Shown: piece by piece, positions 46,337-55,359 of the stretch | Position numbering within the stretch: position 1 is the first letter of the stretch | How the letters are laid out: the number at the start of each line of letters is the position of its first letter | From: Oscillatoria salina IIICB1 | GTDB taxonomy: Bacteria; Cyanobacteriota; Cyanobacteriia; Cyanobacteriales; SIO1D9 | Assembly (NCBI RefSeq): GCF_020144665.1 | Contig: NZ_JAAHBQ010000039.1 | Span: 1-55,399 of the forward strand | Direction of reading: 5' to 3' | DNA length: 55,399 bases | The notes under the pieces: model-generated | Seen by the model: only the letters and a program-made list of their open reading frames with translations | Database searches by the model: none | Told to the model about the DNA's origin: nothing | Translations under genes and position numbers: made by a program

Positions 46337-46771
46337 TTACAGAGAAAGTTTCACCAAAGCATTTTTTACTACTGAAGGTAATTGTCGCATAATTTTGCCT
46401 TTCTCTCGGTCAACCGCGACTAAAGTTACTCGTCCAGTAAGATATAATTGTTGGCGATCGCGCGATTGAATTTGATAGTCCCAGTGAATTCTCACACCTT
46501 CCATTTTTCCCATTCGCGTCCTGACAAGAGCGATCGTGCCTAGTTGTAAAGGTAGGTGATAGCGCAAGGAAAGTTCAACTACAGGTAAATTGCAACCCAA
46601 AGCGACAAGATCGGCAAAGTCAATACCGATCGAATGCAAACATTCTACTCGCGCTTCTTCCATCCAAGTAAGATAAGCACCATGCCAAACTACTCCTGCA
46701 TAATCAGTGTGGTGAGGTTGTACCTTGATCGGATATTCATACCATTCTTGTTTCTGATTAATTAAAGTCAT
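46337..46771 (-). CDS. Hotdog-fold acyl-CoA thioesterase (YbgC/DHNA-CoA hydrolase type)
   Basis: A 144-residue hotdog enzyme. HHTDYAGVVWHGAYLTWMEEAR contains the catalytic Asp and the family HxxYxxxxE pattern; the later RVHW-type strand (GVRIHWDYQIQSR) fits. The cyanobacterial homologue Slr0204 is a 1,4-dihydroxy-2-naphthoyl-CoA hydrolase in phylloquinone synthesis, and this protein could have that role, but other acyl-CoA substrates cannot be excluded. It starts 24 bases after the ABC-2 permease gene on the same strand, hence a likely operon. Confidence 0.85.
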   Translation of the reverse strand: MTLINQKQEWYEYPIKVQPHHTDYAGVVWHGAYLTWMEEARVECLHSIGIDFADLVALGCNLPVVELSLRYHLPLQLGTIALVRTRMGKMEGVRIHWDYQIQSRDRQQLYLTGRVTLVAVDREKGKIMRQLPSVVKNALVKLSL

Positions 46772-46795
46772 GAAACCTTCTTCAAATAAGACAAG

Positions 46796-47623
46796 CTAAT
46801 CTTGTTGGTGAGAAAATTGATAAGCACCAGCAAGGGAAAGAGCGATCGCCGCAGCGAATAAAATCGGGATTGAATACCAGGGAAATTCTGATAAGGGTAA
46901 ATATGCCGCCGCTCGCAAGCCAACGCTAGTATAAGTTAAGGGTAAGCAATAAACAATTACCTTCAAAACCACTGGTAGAGTTGCTGGATCGAAGAATGTT
47001 GCCCCTAAAAAAGACATAGGTACAATTAGGAAATTATTATACAAGCCTACACTTTCCAAAGACTTTACTTGCAAGCCGATAAGTATCCCCAAACCAGCGA
47101 AAACTGCACAATTTAACACCAGCAACAGCAAAAATAAGGGATTGAGAAAACTGCCAATTTTACCAGTAAATAAAATTGCTACTAAAATCACCGAACCCGC
47201 AGTCATTAAACCCCTGAGGATTCCGGCAAACATTTTACCTAAGTGTAGCGCTAACGGATGTACTGGTAACAACAATAACTCTTCAAACGTTTTCGCGTAC
47301 AACCTTTCCCCGCAAATAGAAAAAGTTGTTCCCGCAAAGCTAATCGTCATCGAAGATAACGCGACCATCCCCGGTAAGATAAACTCTAAATAGGTATCTC
47401 CCGCTACAGGCTCGATCGCGCGATCGAGCGCACTACCCAAACCCAAACCAAAACCAATAATATAAACGATCGGAGAAACCAAGCCAGTAGCAGCAATCTG
47501 TACCAGTCGCACTCGCAAATCTAACCACTCTCCCCAGAAAACCGTCAGGGTGTCTGCCACAATAGTCTGTAATTGTCTGGGTTTAAAGTTTTTACCCAGT
47601 AAGAATGATGATTGAGATTTCAC
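46796..47623 (-). CDS. ABC-2 type transporter permease
   Basis: A 275-residue inner-membrane protein with six helices. The EFILPGMVALSSMTISFAGT segment and ERLYAKTFEELLLLPVHPLALHLGK match the ABC-2 permease family (NodJ/CcmB-like exporters). It needs an ATPase subunit; none is adjacent, so it must come from elsewhere in the genome. GTG start at 47623. Substrate unknown; neighbours give no clear hint. Confidence 0.88.
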   Translation of the reverse strand: MKSQSSFLLGKNFKPRQLQTIVADTLTVFWGEWLDLRVRLVQIAATGLVSPIVYIIGFGLGLGSALDRAIEPVAGDTYLEFILPGMVALSSMTISFAGTTFSICGERLYAKTFEELLLLPVHPLALHLGKMFAGILRGLMTAGSVILVAILFTGKIGSFLNPLFLLLLVLNCAVFAGLGILIGLQVKSLESVGLYNNFLIVPMSFLGATFFDPATLPVVLKVIVYCLPLTYTSVGLRAAAYLPLSEFPWYSIPILFAAAIALSLAGAYQFSHQQD

Positions 47624-47757
47624 TAACTTAAACTAATTAATAGGCGAAGGTCTTTCTAACCTTGCTATTTTACTGAATATTGCGTAACTTTCATCGGTGG
47701 AGAGGAGTTTGAAACCGATCTCGCTGAGAGCTAATCTCGAGAAAGGGAGTTTTTGTA

Positions 47758-47877
47758 GTGTGGGCAATAATCTTAATTATAATTTGTCTTGTAGGTGCGA
47801 TCGCATTTGTCCAAAGACGTACAAATAGAAATTTGATGAGTAAGCATAACCGACCAGTCAAAGAGGAAAATATATAG
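47758..47877 (+). CDS. Small single-helix membrane peptide (39 residues)
   Basis: GTG at 47758 opens a 39-codon frame: one hydrophobic helix (WAIILIIICLVGAIAFVQ, residues 2-19), a basic stretch RRTNRN and a polar end KHNRPVKEENI. The ribosome-binding site AAGGGAG lies 8 bases before the GTG. The layout (N-out helix, positive inside) is that of small photosynthetic or stress-linked membrane peptides, but I recognise no family. It lies 45 bases ahead of the DUF3172 gene on the same strand. Confidence 0.6.
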   Translation: MWAIILIIICLVGAIAFVQRRTNRNLMSKHNRPVKEENI

Positions 47878-47922
47878 GCATACTAAAAAAAGAGCAAACA
47901 ACAGAAGTATCACCCTAGCAAA

Positions 47923-48480
47923 ATGAGACGTACTAAACCACCCAGATACACTCCCCCCAGACCCGAATCTCCCAGAACATCTTCTGCCAGTAATAACTCT
48001 GGCTTTGATTTAAATTACTTGACAATGGCGATTTTAGGAGGCATATTTATTCTCGGTATTGGTATTGGCATTGTTTTTAGTTCGGCAACAAACTTCACTC
48101 CCGAAAGCATTCACTCCAGCATCGAGATCGACCAACAAGCCCCCAATCCAGAGCTTTGTCGAGACTTTGGTGCCAGCGCGATCGTTACTAATATGCGGGT
48201 TTTTGTTACCTTAGACCCGTTTAACGTCTTTATAAGTCAACCTTCGATGCGTCCGGGTTGCGTACTGCGTCGCAACAACTGGTCAATTTTAGAGCGACAA
48301 AATTTGGTAACTTCTGAACAAGTACGCGATTGTAAAAACCGCATGAATACTTTCGGTTATACAGGTGCTTTAGAAAGCGATCCCAAAATTAGTTGTATTT
48401 ATCAAAATGATGCTGCCGGAAATCTCTTCCTGAATACTCCCGGAGCGCCCGGTGCTAGACCTGAATCTGATAGTTTCTAG
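47923..48480 (+). CDS. DUF3172 protein
   Basis: A 185-residue protein with a proline-rich basic N-terminus (RRTKPPRYTPPRPESPR), one membrane helix (about 33-53) and a C-terminal domain with conserved cysteines (PELCRDFGASAIV, MRPGCVLRRNNW, VRDCKNRMN, ISCIYQND). This is the cyanobacterial/plastid DUF3172 family of unknown function. The domain after the helix faces either lumen/periplasm or stroma; the four cysteines could form disulfides. ATG at 47923. Confidence 0.85.
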   Translation: MRRTKPPRYTPPRPESPRTSSASNNSGFDLNYLTMAILGGIFILGIGIGIVFSSATNFTPESIHSSIEIDQQAPNPELCRDFGASAIVTNMRVFVTLDPFNVFISQPSMRPGCVLRRNNWSILERQNLVTSEQVRDCKNRMNTFGYTGALESDPKISCIYQNDAAGNLFLNTPGAPGARPESDSF

Positions 48481-48489
48481 AATTGGCGA

Positions 48490-48655
48490 AAGAGGGATTG
48501 GGTTCAGCGAACAGTTATCAGTTACCAGTGAACAGTGAACAGTTCCTAGTTACCAGTTATCAGTTTATCCCCTAATTCCTCCTTATTTCCCTTGTCTCCC
48601 CCGTCTTCCGGTGTCCCCAGTCCCCAATTCCTAGTCCCTAGTCCCTCGACGTATC
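48490..48655. repeat. STRR-type repeats between convergent genes
   Basis: GGGTTCAGCGAACAGTTATC and AACAGTGAACAGTTCC units followed by CCCCAGTCCCCAATTCCTAG. The right end reaches the stop of the cyclase gene. Confidence 0.75.
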
Positions 48656-50253
48656 GTCCGATAAACGCGAATAGGTCGGTCAATACCTTTAAAACGACAA
48701 TCGCCCATTTTGACAAATGGATCTCGGTTTTTCAAACGTCGATAAGTAGCTTCGCTAATAACGCATTCACCAGGAGGACAGATAGCTTCCATGCGAGAAG
48801 CCAAATTAACTGTTCCCCCCAAGACTGTATAATCTACTCGTAGAGAGCTACCCACATCTCCGACGACAGCTTTACCACTGTTGATAGCAATATGTAATTC
48901 CAAAGGTTCGGGCCAGACTCCATCAGCGTTAAGACGATCGAGATGTTCGAGCATTCCCAAAGCAGCAGCGATCGCGCGATCGGCGTGATCGGCTTGGGGT
49001 TCGGGTGCGCCAAAAAATGCCATGATACAATCGCCAATAAATTTATCGAGAGTACCGCCTGCGTCAAAAACAAATTTGAGCATTTCTTCAAAGAAACGAT
49101 TGAGCAAATCGGCAATTTGTGAGGGAGATAAACGTTCGGAAAGCGAGCTAAACCCGACTAAATCTGCGAAGAGAACCGTAATTTCTGATTCTTGTGGTTG
49201 AATACGACCATTTTCCAGCGCTCCAACTGCGATGAGTTGTTGGACGACGGCGGGTGAGTGATAGCGTTCTAGTTGTTGGCGAATTTTTTCTTGTCCTTGG
49301 AGTTTGCGGGTTAACAGCCAACGCTGTACGCTAGAAGCGACGAGATTGGCGAGAGCAGAAAAAAAGCTAAGATCCTCGTCTTCTAAGACTTGCGAATCGT
49401 TCCAAGTTAATTGAGCATCGGCGTACAGTACCCCTACTACTTGACTTTCATTCCAGAGGGGAACTGCTAAAGCACCCCGAATTCCTTGAGCGAGAATACT
49501 ATGTTCTCCAGTAAAGCGCTCGTCAGATTGCGCGTCAACAGTTTTGATCGCTACTTTTTCGGTAAAGACTGTTTGACAGATCGTGCGGCTAATCCAACTA
49601 CTTTCTTTGTTGGAAGAGGACGAACGACTAGTAGAATTTTTCGTCGCCGCGTTGAGTAATTTTAGTTTCCCATCGCCGTCAACATCGATTAATAATGCTA
49701 ATCGCTCGATACTGTTAAGTTCGCGAAAAACAACTTTCTGGACTTGGCGAAAAATCGCTTCGATTGATTCAGCAGAATTAAGATTTTTGGCAATTTCGAC
49801 CAAATCTTTGAGGCGCGCGATCGCTTTTTGTTGTACTTGTTGTCTGTCGTCAAATGCTTCGGCTTCAATCCATTGACGTTGTAGTTCTTCAGCAGAACGG
49901 AGAATAGTTTTTAATTCGGTTTTTGCTGACCCTGGTGGAGATGGGCTTTCGTAATGGGGTGGCAAAACTACAAACAAAAATACATTCCCCATTTGGATCA
50001 CGTCTCCGTGACTTAGTTTTTGGGGAGAGTTAATCTGAAACCTATTCAACATGGTGCCATTGGTGCTACCTAAGTCTTCCAGTTGCCACTCGCCAGATCG
50101 TTTGATAAAACGAGCATGAGCGCGGGAAATTTCAGAAAATGGCAAACATAGATCGCACTCTGGCAAACGACCGACGATAAATTCGTCTCGATCTACCCTG
50201 ACTGTGCTTTCGGGATTTCCCTCCATGTTTAAGCGTAGCTTGAGTTCGCTCAT
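48631..50253 (-). CDS. FHA-GAF-class III adenylate cyclase
   Basis: A 540-residue soluble signalling enzyme. FHA at about 5-95 (VGRLPECDLCLP, ISRAHARF, LGSTNGTMLN), GAF at about 150-320 and cyclase at about 350-530. The catalytic aspartates are Asp364 (FADLVGF) and Asp408 (GDCIMAFFG); Lys404 and Asp474 (VDYTVLGG) specify ATP, and Asn483 and Arg487 stabilise the transition state, so all key residues are present. It should make cAMP in response to phosphothreonine partners (FHA) and a small-molecule or light GAF input. ATG 50253 preferred over TTG 50262. Confidence 0.93.
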   Translation of the reverse strand: MSELKLRLNMEGNPESTVRVDRDEFIVGRLPECDLCLPFSEISRAHARFIKRSGEWQLEDLGSTNGTMLNRFQINSPQKLSHGDVIQMGNVFLFVVLPPHYESPSPPGSAKTELKTILRSAEELQRQWIEAEAFDDRQQVQQKAIARLKDLVEIAKNLNSAESIEAIFRQVQKVVFRELNSIERLALLIDVDGDGKLKLLNAATKNSTSRSSSSNKESSWISRTICQTVFTEKVAIKTVDAQSDERFTGEHSILAQGIRGALAVPLWNESQVVGVLYADAQLTWNDSQVLEDEDLSFFSALANLVASSVQRWLLTRKLQGQEKIRQQLERYHSPAVVQQLIAVGALENGRIQPQESEITVLFADLVGFSSLSERLSPSQIADLLNRFFEEMLKFVFDAGGTLDKFIGDCIMAFFGAPEPQADHADRAIAAALGMLEHLDRLNADGVWPEPLELHIAINSGKAVVGDVGSSLRVDYTVLGGTVNLASRMEAICPPGECVISEATYRRLKNRDPFVKMGDCRFKGIDRPIRVYRTIRRGTRD

Positions 50254-50438
50254 GAGTCTCAAACCATAAATTGAGTCAGCTTAATCCTTGGTCAGCTAAA
50301 AAAATCTCACCTCTGGCAAAAATACCTCCTTTTTTAGTTTCTCCGAAGCAAGCAGGATCTGGCTGTTTAACCAGCATAACTGAGACTGAATAATCTATCT
50401 TGTCAGGTGCGATCGCTACTCATTGACGCAATTTAAGA

Positions 50439-51251
50439 TTACTTGGTGGGCAGTTTTTTGGGTAGTGGTTGACCAAATTCGATGGTTGGCAATCCTCGTT
50501 CGGGTGAAGAGGAATTCTGAGGTGGTGTTGGTGTTGTTGATGGCTGAGTATTGCTATGTAGGGGTGGAACGACCACTGTTGGTTCTCCGGTGCGGGGAAA
50601 TTTCGCTGGTGGTAAGATTGTGGAAAAAACTGGGCTGGGGTTTTCAATGGTTTGGCTAACCAAGGGACGTAAGATCCACTGGGTGTTGTCTAATTCGCTG
50701 CTGGACTGTTTTAACTCTATTTGTTCGACTTTAAATGTTTCTTCTGGAAAGAAATCTAAAACGATGCGGGTGACATCTTCACTGAACTGAGAAACTCGCA
50801 CTCGATAGACTAAACCAGGGTAATTGGCTGTGGTTGGTACTCTACCTAACTGAGTGTTGGGGAGATCGATGACTAAGCGTAGGGGATCGGCTAAAAGAAA
50901 ATAGTTGGGTGTTGTCCCTTCTTCAATCATGATTTCTAGTTGACTTGTCTGGGGATCGAATTCCCACTTTTTTAGGGTGGCTGCTTCGACTCGGTGGTAA
51001 ATTGTTTGTCCGATCGCGATCGCTACTATGCAGGAAATACCCCACTGTCGGGTACCTACTCCTAGTCTTGGTCTTGCTTTTTTCTTCTGCGCTCGTTTTG
51101 TTCGCCACATTCCGCTCTGATTGATTTCACAATTATTGCCATTTTGACATTTGCTTGCACTACTGTGTTTGCTGTTGATGATATTATGACAATTTTTGCT
51201 GCGATCTAAATCACTAAGTTTTTGGTTTTCTCTCACTAACTGTCTTGACAT
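50439..51251 (-). CDS. AMIN-domain envelope protein
   Basis: A 270-residue protein. A basic, asparagine-rich leader (1-65) precedes a hydrophobic helix near 70-86 with a possible cleavage site at VEAAT. The AMIN domain follows (about 90-195: LEIMIEEGTTPNYFLLADPL, RLVIDLPNTQLG, VYRVRVSQFSEDVTRIVLDF). The rest is proline/serine-rich. AMIN domains bind peptidoglycan-linked sites and localise proteins at the cell wall. Met48 is an alternative start that would shorten the leader to a normal length. ATG 51251 taken here. Confidence 0.8.
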   Translation of the reverse strand: MSRQLVRENQKLSDLDRSKNCHNIINSKHSSASKCQNGNNCEINQSGMWRTKRAQKKKARPRLGVGTRQWGISCIVAIAIGQTIYHRVEAATLKKWEFDPQTSQLEIMIEEGTTPNYFLLADPLRLVIDLPNTQLGRVPTTANYPGLVYRVRVSQFSEDVTRIVLDFFPEETFKVEQIELKQSSSELDNTQWILRPLVSQTIENPSPVFSTILPPAKFPRTGEPTVVVPPLHSNTQPSTTPTPPQNSSSPERGLPTIEFGQPLPKKLPTK

Positions 51252-51369
51252 ATATCACGAAATATGGTTATAAATATCACCACAATAGGAGAAGTTGAAT
51301 CACGGAAAATTAGTTGTAAATTAGCAAAACTGTTAGTAGCCGACGAGTGTTAAAGAGAGCAGATGTGAG

Positions 51370-52776
51370 ATGTATATTCAAAAAAATTTGCCTCCTGCTG
51401 CTCCTAGCAGTTGGATGAAACAGGAAAAAGCTGTGGAGAATAAATTTAGCGAACGAGTAAAATCAAAAGCAGAGCAAGCGATCGCACCACAACAATTACC
51501 AGACGTTCAACAACAATATTGCAGTTTGTTTGACAATGCAGTAGTGGGAATTTTTCAAACTACTCCCAATGGACGCTATTTGATTGCTAATCGTGCTTTA
51601 GCAAAAATTTACGGTTACTCTTCTCCGCAACAACTGCTTGACAATCTCACTGATATTGCTTCTCAATTATATGTAGACCCCCAACGTCGTCAGGAGTTTA
51701 TTGAAATTCTCCAATCTCAAGGTAAAGTTTCTGATTTTGAGTCGCAAATTTATCGTCGCGATGGTAGTATTATTTGGATTAGTGAAAATGCGACGGCGGT
51801 GAAAGATGAAGCTGGAAATATTCTTTACTACGAAGGTTTTGTTAGCGATATTACTCAACGTAAAGAAACTGAGTCAGCTTTGCGGATTTCTGAAGCAAAA
51901 TATAAAGCACAAGCTCGCGAATTTAAAGCTACACTCGAACAACTCCAACGCAGTCAATCTCAGCTTTTACAAAGCGAAAAATTGTCAAGTTTAGGACAAT
52001 TACTTGCTGGTGTTGCTCACGAAATTAATAACCCAGTTAACTTTGTCTGCTGCAATCTTCATCCCGCTCGTCAATACGCTCAAGATTTACTTAATTTACT
52101 CCAACTTTATGCCCAATATTATCCCGAACCAGTAGCTGAAATTCAAGCTGAAGCTGAAGCAATTGAACTCGATTTTCTTATTGAAGATTTTCCGAAAACT
52201 CTCGACTCTATGAAAGTAGGGGCTGAAAGAATTCGCGAGATTGTGCGTAGTTTGCGTAACTTTTCTCGCAGCGAAGAAGATAAAATGAGAGCTTACGATC
52301 TTCATGAAAGTATTGACTCGACTTTGCTAATTCTCCATCATCGGATTAAACCTAGAGGAGATAATTCAGGTATTAAGGTAATTAAAGAATATAGCAAGTT
52401 ACCTTTGGTAGAATGTTATCCTGGTCTGATTAGTCAAGTATTCATGAATTTGCTTTCTAATGCAATTGATGTGTTAGAAGAATCATTTGCTCAAGGTTAC
52501 TTATCAGCAGCAAATCCACCACTAATTTGTATTAATACTGAAATTGAAGCAGATAAGTGGGCAGTTGTCCGTATAATTGATAACGGTGTGGGAATTCCAG
52601 CCGAGATAAAACAACAAATATTTCAGCCTTTCTTTACTACTAAACCTACTGGTAAAGGTACTGGTTTGGGGCTTTCAATTTGCCATCAAATTGTGGTAGA
52701 AAAACATCAAGGTCAACTTGAATGTCATTCTCTACCTAGAGAAAAAACTGAGTTTGTGATGAAAATTCCTCTTTAG
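51370..52776 (+). CDS. PAS-domain histidine kinase
   Basis: A 468-residue soluble kinase. PAS/PAC at about 48-165, coiled coil, HisKA with His217 (LLAGVAHEINNPVNF), then HATPase (NLLSNAIDVL, DNGVGIP, QPFFTTKPTGKGTGLGLS). Its HisKA is of the HEINNP type common in cyanobacteria. Its PAS (IFQTTPNGRYLIANRALAK) is strikingly like PAS 1 of the ethylene-receptor-like kinase, suggesting domain exchange or a common ligand. No response regulator lies next to it. ATG 51370. Confidence 0.92.
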   Translation: MYIQKNLPPAAPSSWMKQEKAVENKFSERVKSKAEQAIAPQQLPDVQQQYCSLFDNAVVGIFQTTPNGRYLIANRALAKIYGYSSPQQLLDNLTDIASQLYVDPQRRQEFIEILQSQGKVSDFESQIYRRDGSIIWISENATAVKDEAGNILYYEGFVSDITQRKETESALRISEAKYKAQAREFKATLEQLQRSQSQLLQSEKLSSLGQLLAGVAHEINNPVNFVCCNLHPARQYAQDLLNLLQLYAQYYPEPVAEIQAEAEAIELDFLIEDFPKTLDSMKVGAERIREIVRSLRNFSRSEEDKMRAYDLHESIDSTLLILHHRIKPRGDNSGIKVIKEYSKLPLVECYPGLISQVFMNLLSNAIDVLEESFAQGYLSAANPPLICINTEIEADKWAVVRIIDNGVGIPAEIKQQIFQPFFTTKPTGKGTGLGLSICHQIVVEKHQGQLECHSLPREKTEFVMKIPL

Positions 52777-52979
52777 GGATTGGTGATTGGTGATTGGTGA
52801 CTGGGGAGTGGGTAAACTATTCGGCATTTTAATCAAAATATCAGCAATTGGGAAATTGTTGTAGTGCGACCATCTTGGTCGCTACTTGTCTCTAAGTTAA
52901 ATCTCACATTCCCAATTTTCCTAATTCTCCCAATCCCTAATTACCCACTTACCAGTCCCCAATCCCCAGTGCCTAATTC
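52777..52979. repeat. STRR fragments and a GCGACCA hairpin between convergent genes
   Basis: GGGATTGGTGATTGGTGACT units at 52777-52815 and CCCAATCCCTAATTACCCAC units at 52925-52975; in between GCGACCA-TCT-TGGTCGC at 52867-52883 forms a 7-bp hairpin that may terminate either gene. Confidence 0.65.
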
Positions 52980-53939
52980 CTAAAAATTCCACATTACGGG
53001 ATTTTTGTCAAGATGTTGGGTAACATCACGAGATATCCGATCCATTTCTTGTAATTCCTCATCAGATAATTGTACCTGAGCCGCTTGAGCATTATCAGTA
53101 GCTTGACTAGCATTTCTTGCACCCGCGATCGCGTTACTCTGAGGTTGAGCGATTAACCAAGCTAGGGATAATTGCGCTAAAGTACAATTATGACGTTCGG
53201 CGATCGCACGCAACTTCTCAACTGCGGCTAATGCTCTTTGATAATTTTCCCCTTGAAAGAGCTTATTTTTCGATCTTACATCTTCATCAGGGAAAGTTTG
53301 CTCGGCTGTAAATTTACCTGTGAGTAGTCCTTGAGCCAGAGAAGAATAAGCTAAAATCGAGATCTTATTTTCGATACAATAAGGCATAGCATCGTCTTCT
53401 ACTTGTCGCCAGAAAAGCGAATAAGGAGGTTGTAAACTATCAATGCGTCCATATTGCGCTGCTTCTGCAATTTGCTCGCAAGAGAAATTCGACACGCCGA
53501 TCGCTCTAATTTTACCTTGTTCGAGCAACTTATTCAATGCGCTCATGGTTTCCTCAATCGGGACAACTTCCGAATTAAAAGAGCCAGAGGGCCAATGAAT
53601 CTGGTATAAATCGAGATAATCAGTATGAAGATTTTTTAGCGATCGCTCGCAAGCCGCCAACACTTGGTCATACTTAAGATGATTCGCAAATACCTTCGAC
53701 GCAATTACGACGCGCGATCGTCTATCTTCAATGGCTTTTGCTACAATTTTCTCAGAATAACCATCACCATAGACTTCCGCAGTATCAATCGTCGTAATTC
53801 CTGCATCACAAGCTGCACGAATCGCTTTAATTATCTCATCATCTTCGATTCCCACCCAATAAGCTTTACCTGCTTGCCAAGTACCGAGGATAATAGGTGT
53901 AATTTGGACATCAGAATTCCCAAGTTGTCTTGTTTGCAT
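52980..53939 (-). CDS. Aldo/keto reductase
   Basis: A 319-residue NADPH-dependent TIM-barrel oxidoreductase. Catalytic Asp52, Tyr57, Lys82 and His115 (IDTAEVYGDG, SKVF, YQIHWPSG) are all present, and the C-terminal IAGARNASQATDNAQA forms the cofactor-phosphate loop. It belongs to the AKR11/12-like branch (YghZ/general stress type) with broad carbonyl substrates. ATG 53939. It stands alone between repeats. Confidence 0.92.
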   Translation of the reverse strand: MQTRQLGNSDVQITPIILGTWQAGKAYWVGIEDDEIIKAIRAACDAGITTIDTAEVYGDGYSEKIVAKAIEDRRSRVVIASKVFANHLKYDQVLAACERSLKNLHTDYLDLYQIHWPSGSFNSEVVPIEETMSALNKLLEQGKIRAIGVSNFSCEQIAEAAQYGRIDSLQPPYSLFWRQVEDDAMPYCIENKISILAYSSLAQGLLTGKFTAEQTFPDEDVRSKNKLFQGENYQRALAAVEKLRAIAERHNCTLAQLSLAWLIAQPQSNAIAGARNASQATDNAQAAQVQLSDEELQEMDRISRDVTQHLDKNPVMWNF

Positions 53940-54029
53940 TGCGTGTCTTTAGCTTACATTCCTAATTGATTTTGCCATCTTTAGGATTAATACGAATCTA
54001 TCATGAGGATGTTGTTTTTTTTGGTTAAT

Positions 54030-54282
54030 TTAACCACAGATTAACACAGATAAACGCTGATTTATTAATCGGTGTGTATTCTAGTCTATCTAATATTCAA
54101 TTTTGACTTAACTACGATTAATCTGTAGAGACGTAGCAATGCTACGTCTTTACTCTACAATTAGCAATGCTACGTCTCCACAATTCAGATAGCGAAATCT
54201 CGACAATTTATTTATTCATCTTCCATCTTGATGACTTACAATAGTTACATATCTGTGTTTATCCCTATTTATCTGTGGTTAA
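54030..54282. repeat. MITE-like segment with TTAACCACAGATAAA-type inverted ends
   Basis: The left end TTAACCACAGATTAACACAG (54030-54049) and right end (54251-54282, reverse complement TTAACCACAGATAAATAGGG) are inverted copies sharing 13 of the first 15 bases. Inside are GACGTAGCA-A-TGCTACGTC hairpin units (54129-54178). No gene inside. It resembles a small non-autonomous repeat. Confidence 0.55.
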
Positions 54283-54298
54283 AATAAATAGCAAAACT

Positions 54299-54889
54299 AT
54301 GCTATCTCATACTACTCATGCTCTCAAAGAATGGGCAAGTGCCGTTAACGCCTTAGAACAAGGTAAAACAATTATGCTCTTGCGTAAAGGGGGAATTCGC
54401 GAAGTAGGAAATCGCTTTGAAGTAAAAAATCGGCAAGTCTTGCTTTACCCGACATACGAACATCAAAAACCCCATTTATTGAAACCAGATTACGCAGTCG
54501 AAGTAACACCAGTTGCTTCTGGTTGGCATCCAGAAAAAGTTAGAATTGGTAGTTGGGCGGAAATTACTGATATTTTGCCAATTAGCGACGCTGTAACAGT
54601 TGAAGCCTTATTAGCATATCACATTTGGAAGGAAGAATTTGTGCTATCTCGCTACAATTGGAAGCCCCGTCAACCGCTTTACATTTTGCTTTTACGAACT
54701 TATAAATTACCTCAATCTGTAACGATCGATTATCGTCCAGAATATGGTGGTTGTAAATCTTGGATCGATCTCGTTGAACCTATTTCTCTGGCAAATCTTG
54801 TCCCAGTTATTGATGAAAATAGCTACAAGCAACAAGTTAGCGAAATTCGCGAAATTTGTGGAGATGTTACCAGCAACGTCTCTACATAA
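54299..54889 (+). CDS. DUF1802 protein
   Basis: A 196-residue soluble protein of DUF1802, a family known from bacteria and archaea without assigned function. It begins MLSHTTHALKEWASAVNALE and has MLLRKGGIREVGNRFEV and FLLYPTYEHQ-like segments typical of the family. ATG at 54299 is preferred; a GTG at 54275 lies inside the inverted repeat end and would add 8 residues. The last codons (CGDVTSNVST, stop) are encoded by a GTAGAGACGTT-type hairpin, so the native C-terminus was probably altered by repeat insertion. Confidence 0.82.
   Translation: MLSHTTHALKEWASAVNALEQGKTIMLLRKGGIREVGNRFEVKNRQVLLYPTYEHQKPHLLKPDYAVEVTPVASGWHPEKVRIGSWAEITDILPISDAVTVEALLAYHIWKEEFVLSRYNWKPRQPLYILLLRTYKLPQSVTIDYRPEYGGCKSWIDLVEPISLANLVPVIDENSYKQQVSEIREICGDVTSNVST
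54859..54887. repeat. GTAGAGACGTT-family hairpin inside the DUF1802 3' end
   Basis: TGTGGAGATGTT and AACGTCTCTACA form an imperfect stem (two G-T or mismatch positions) around ACCAGC. It encodes the last ten residues of the DUF1802 protein. Confidence 0.55.
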
Positions 54890-55107
54890 CTAAATTTAAT
54901 CTAACTTAATCTTCAAGCGATCGCCGCCCTTTTTGTAAACCTGAGTAACAAAAGATACAAAAATATAGGCTTGTGGAAAACACAGTCAGCAAGGAGGTTT
55001 TAGCGCTTAATCTCTACGCGATCGCACCTAAATCTAAATAAATGTAGAAAAAAATACAGTTCGTTCCCAAATTAACGATTACACTTCTATTATTACAACA
55101 ACAGATA

Positions 55108-55359
55108 ATGATAGTCATGATTTACATTCAGGGTGAATCAGATTGGTTATGTTCCTGGTTTGGACAGGAAGTAGTTGAACAAGCCCTTGCTCAAAAAGAT
55201 AACTTACGTCACTGGATTTGGCAGCATCCTCAAGAAATTGCTCTCGGAATGCGAGGACTACAACAATTAAGTCATCAACCAATAAAAGCCAGTGATTATC
55301 TGAGTAACTTGGAACCAAAGTTAAGACATTCTTTAATTATTGCTCTTTTAGCTAGTTAG
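55108..55359 (+). CDS. Small hypothetical protein
   Basis: An 83-residue protein (ATG 55108; ATG 55117 is an alternative giving 80 residues). It is mostly alpha-helical with several tryptophans (ESDWLCSWFGQEVVEQAL, LRHWIWQHPQEIALGMRGL) and a hydrophobic end. I do not recognise a family. No clear ribosome-binding site; the frame is intact and lies near the window edge with no competing frame of coding character. Confidence 0.5.
   Translation: MIVMIYIQGESDWLCSWFGQEVVEQALAQKDNLRHWIWQHPQEIALGMRGLQQLSHQPIKASDYLSNLEPKLRHSLIIALLAS

Noticed and set aside
50423..50659. 78-codon plus-strand frame
   Set aside because: Antisense shadow of the AMIN protein's proline-rich tail.
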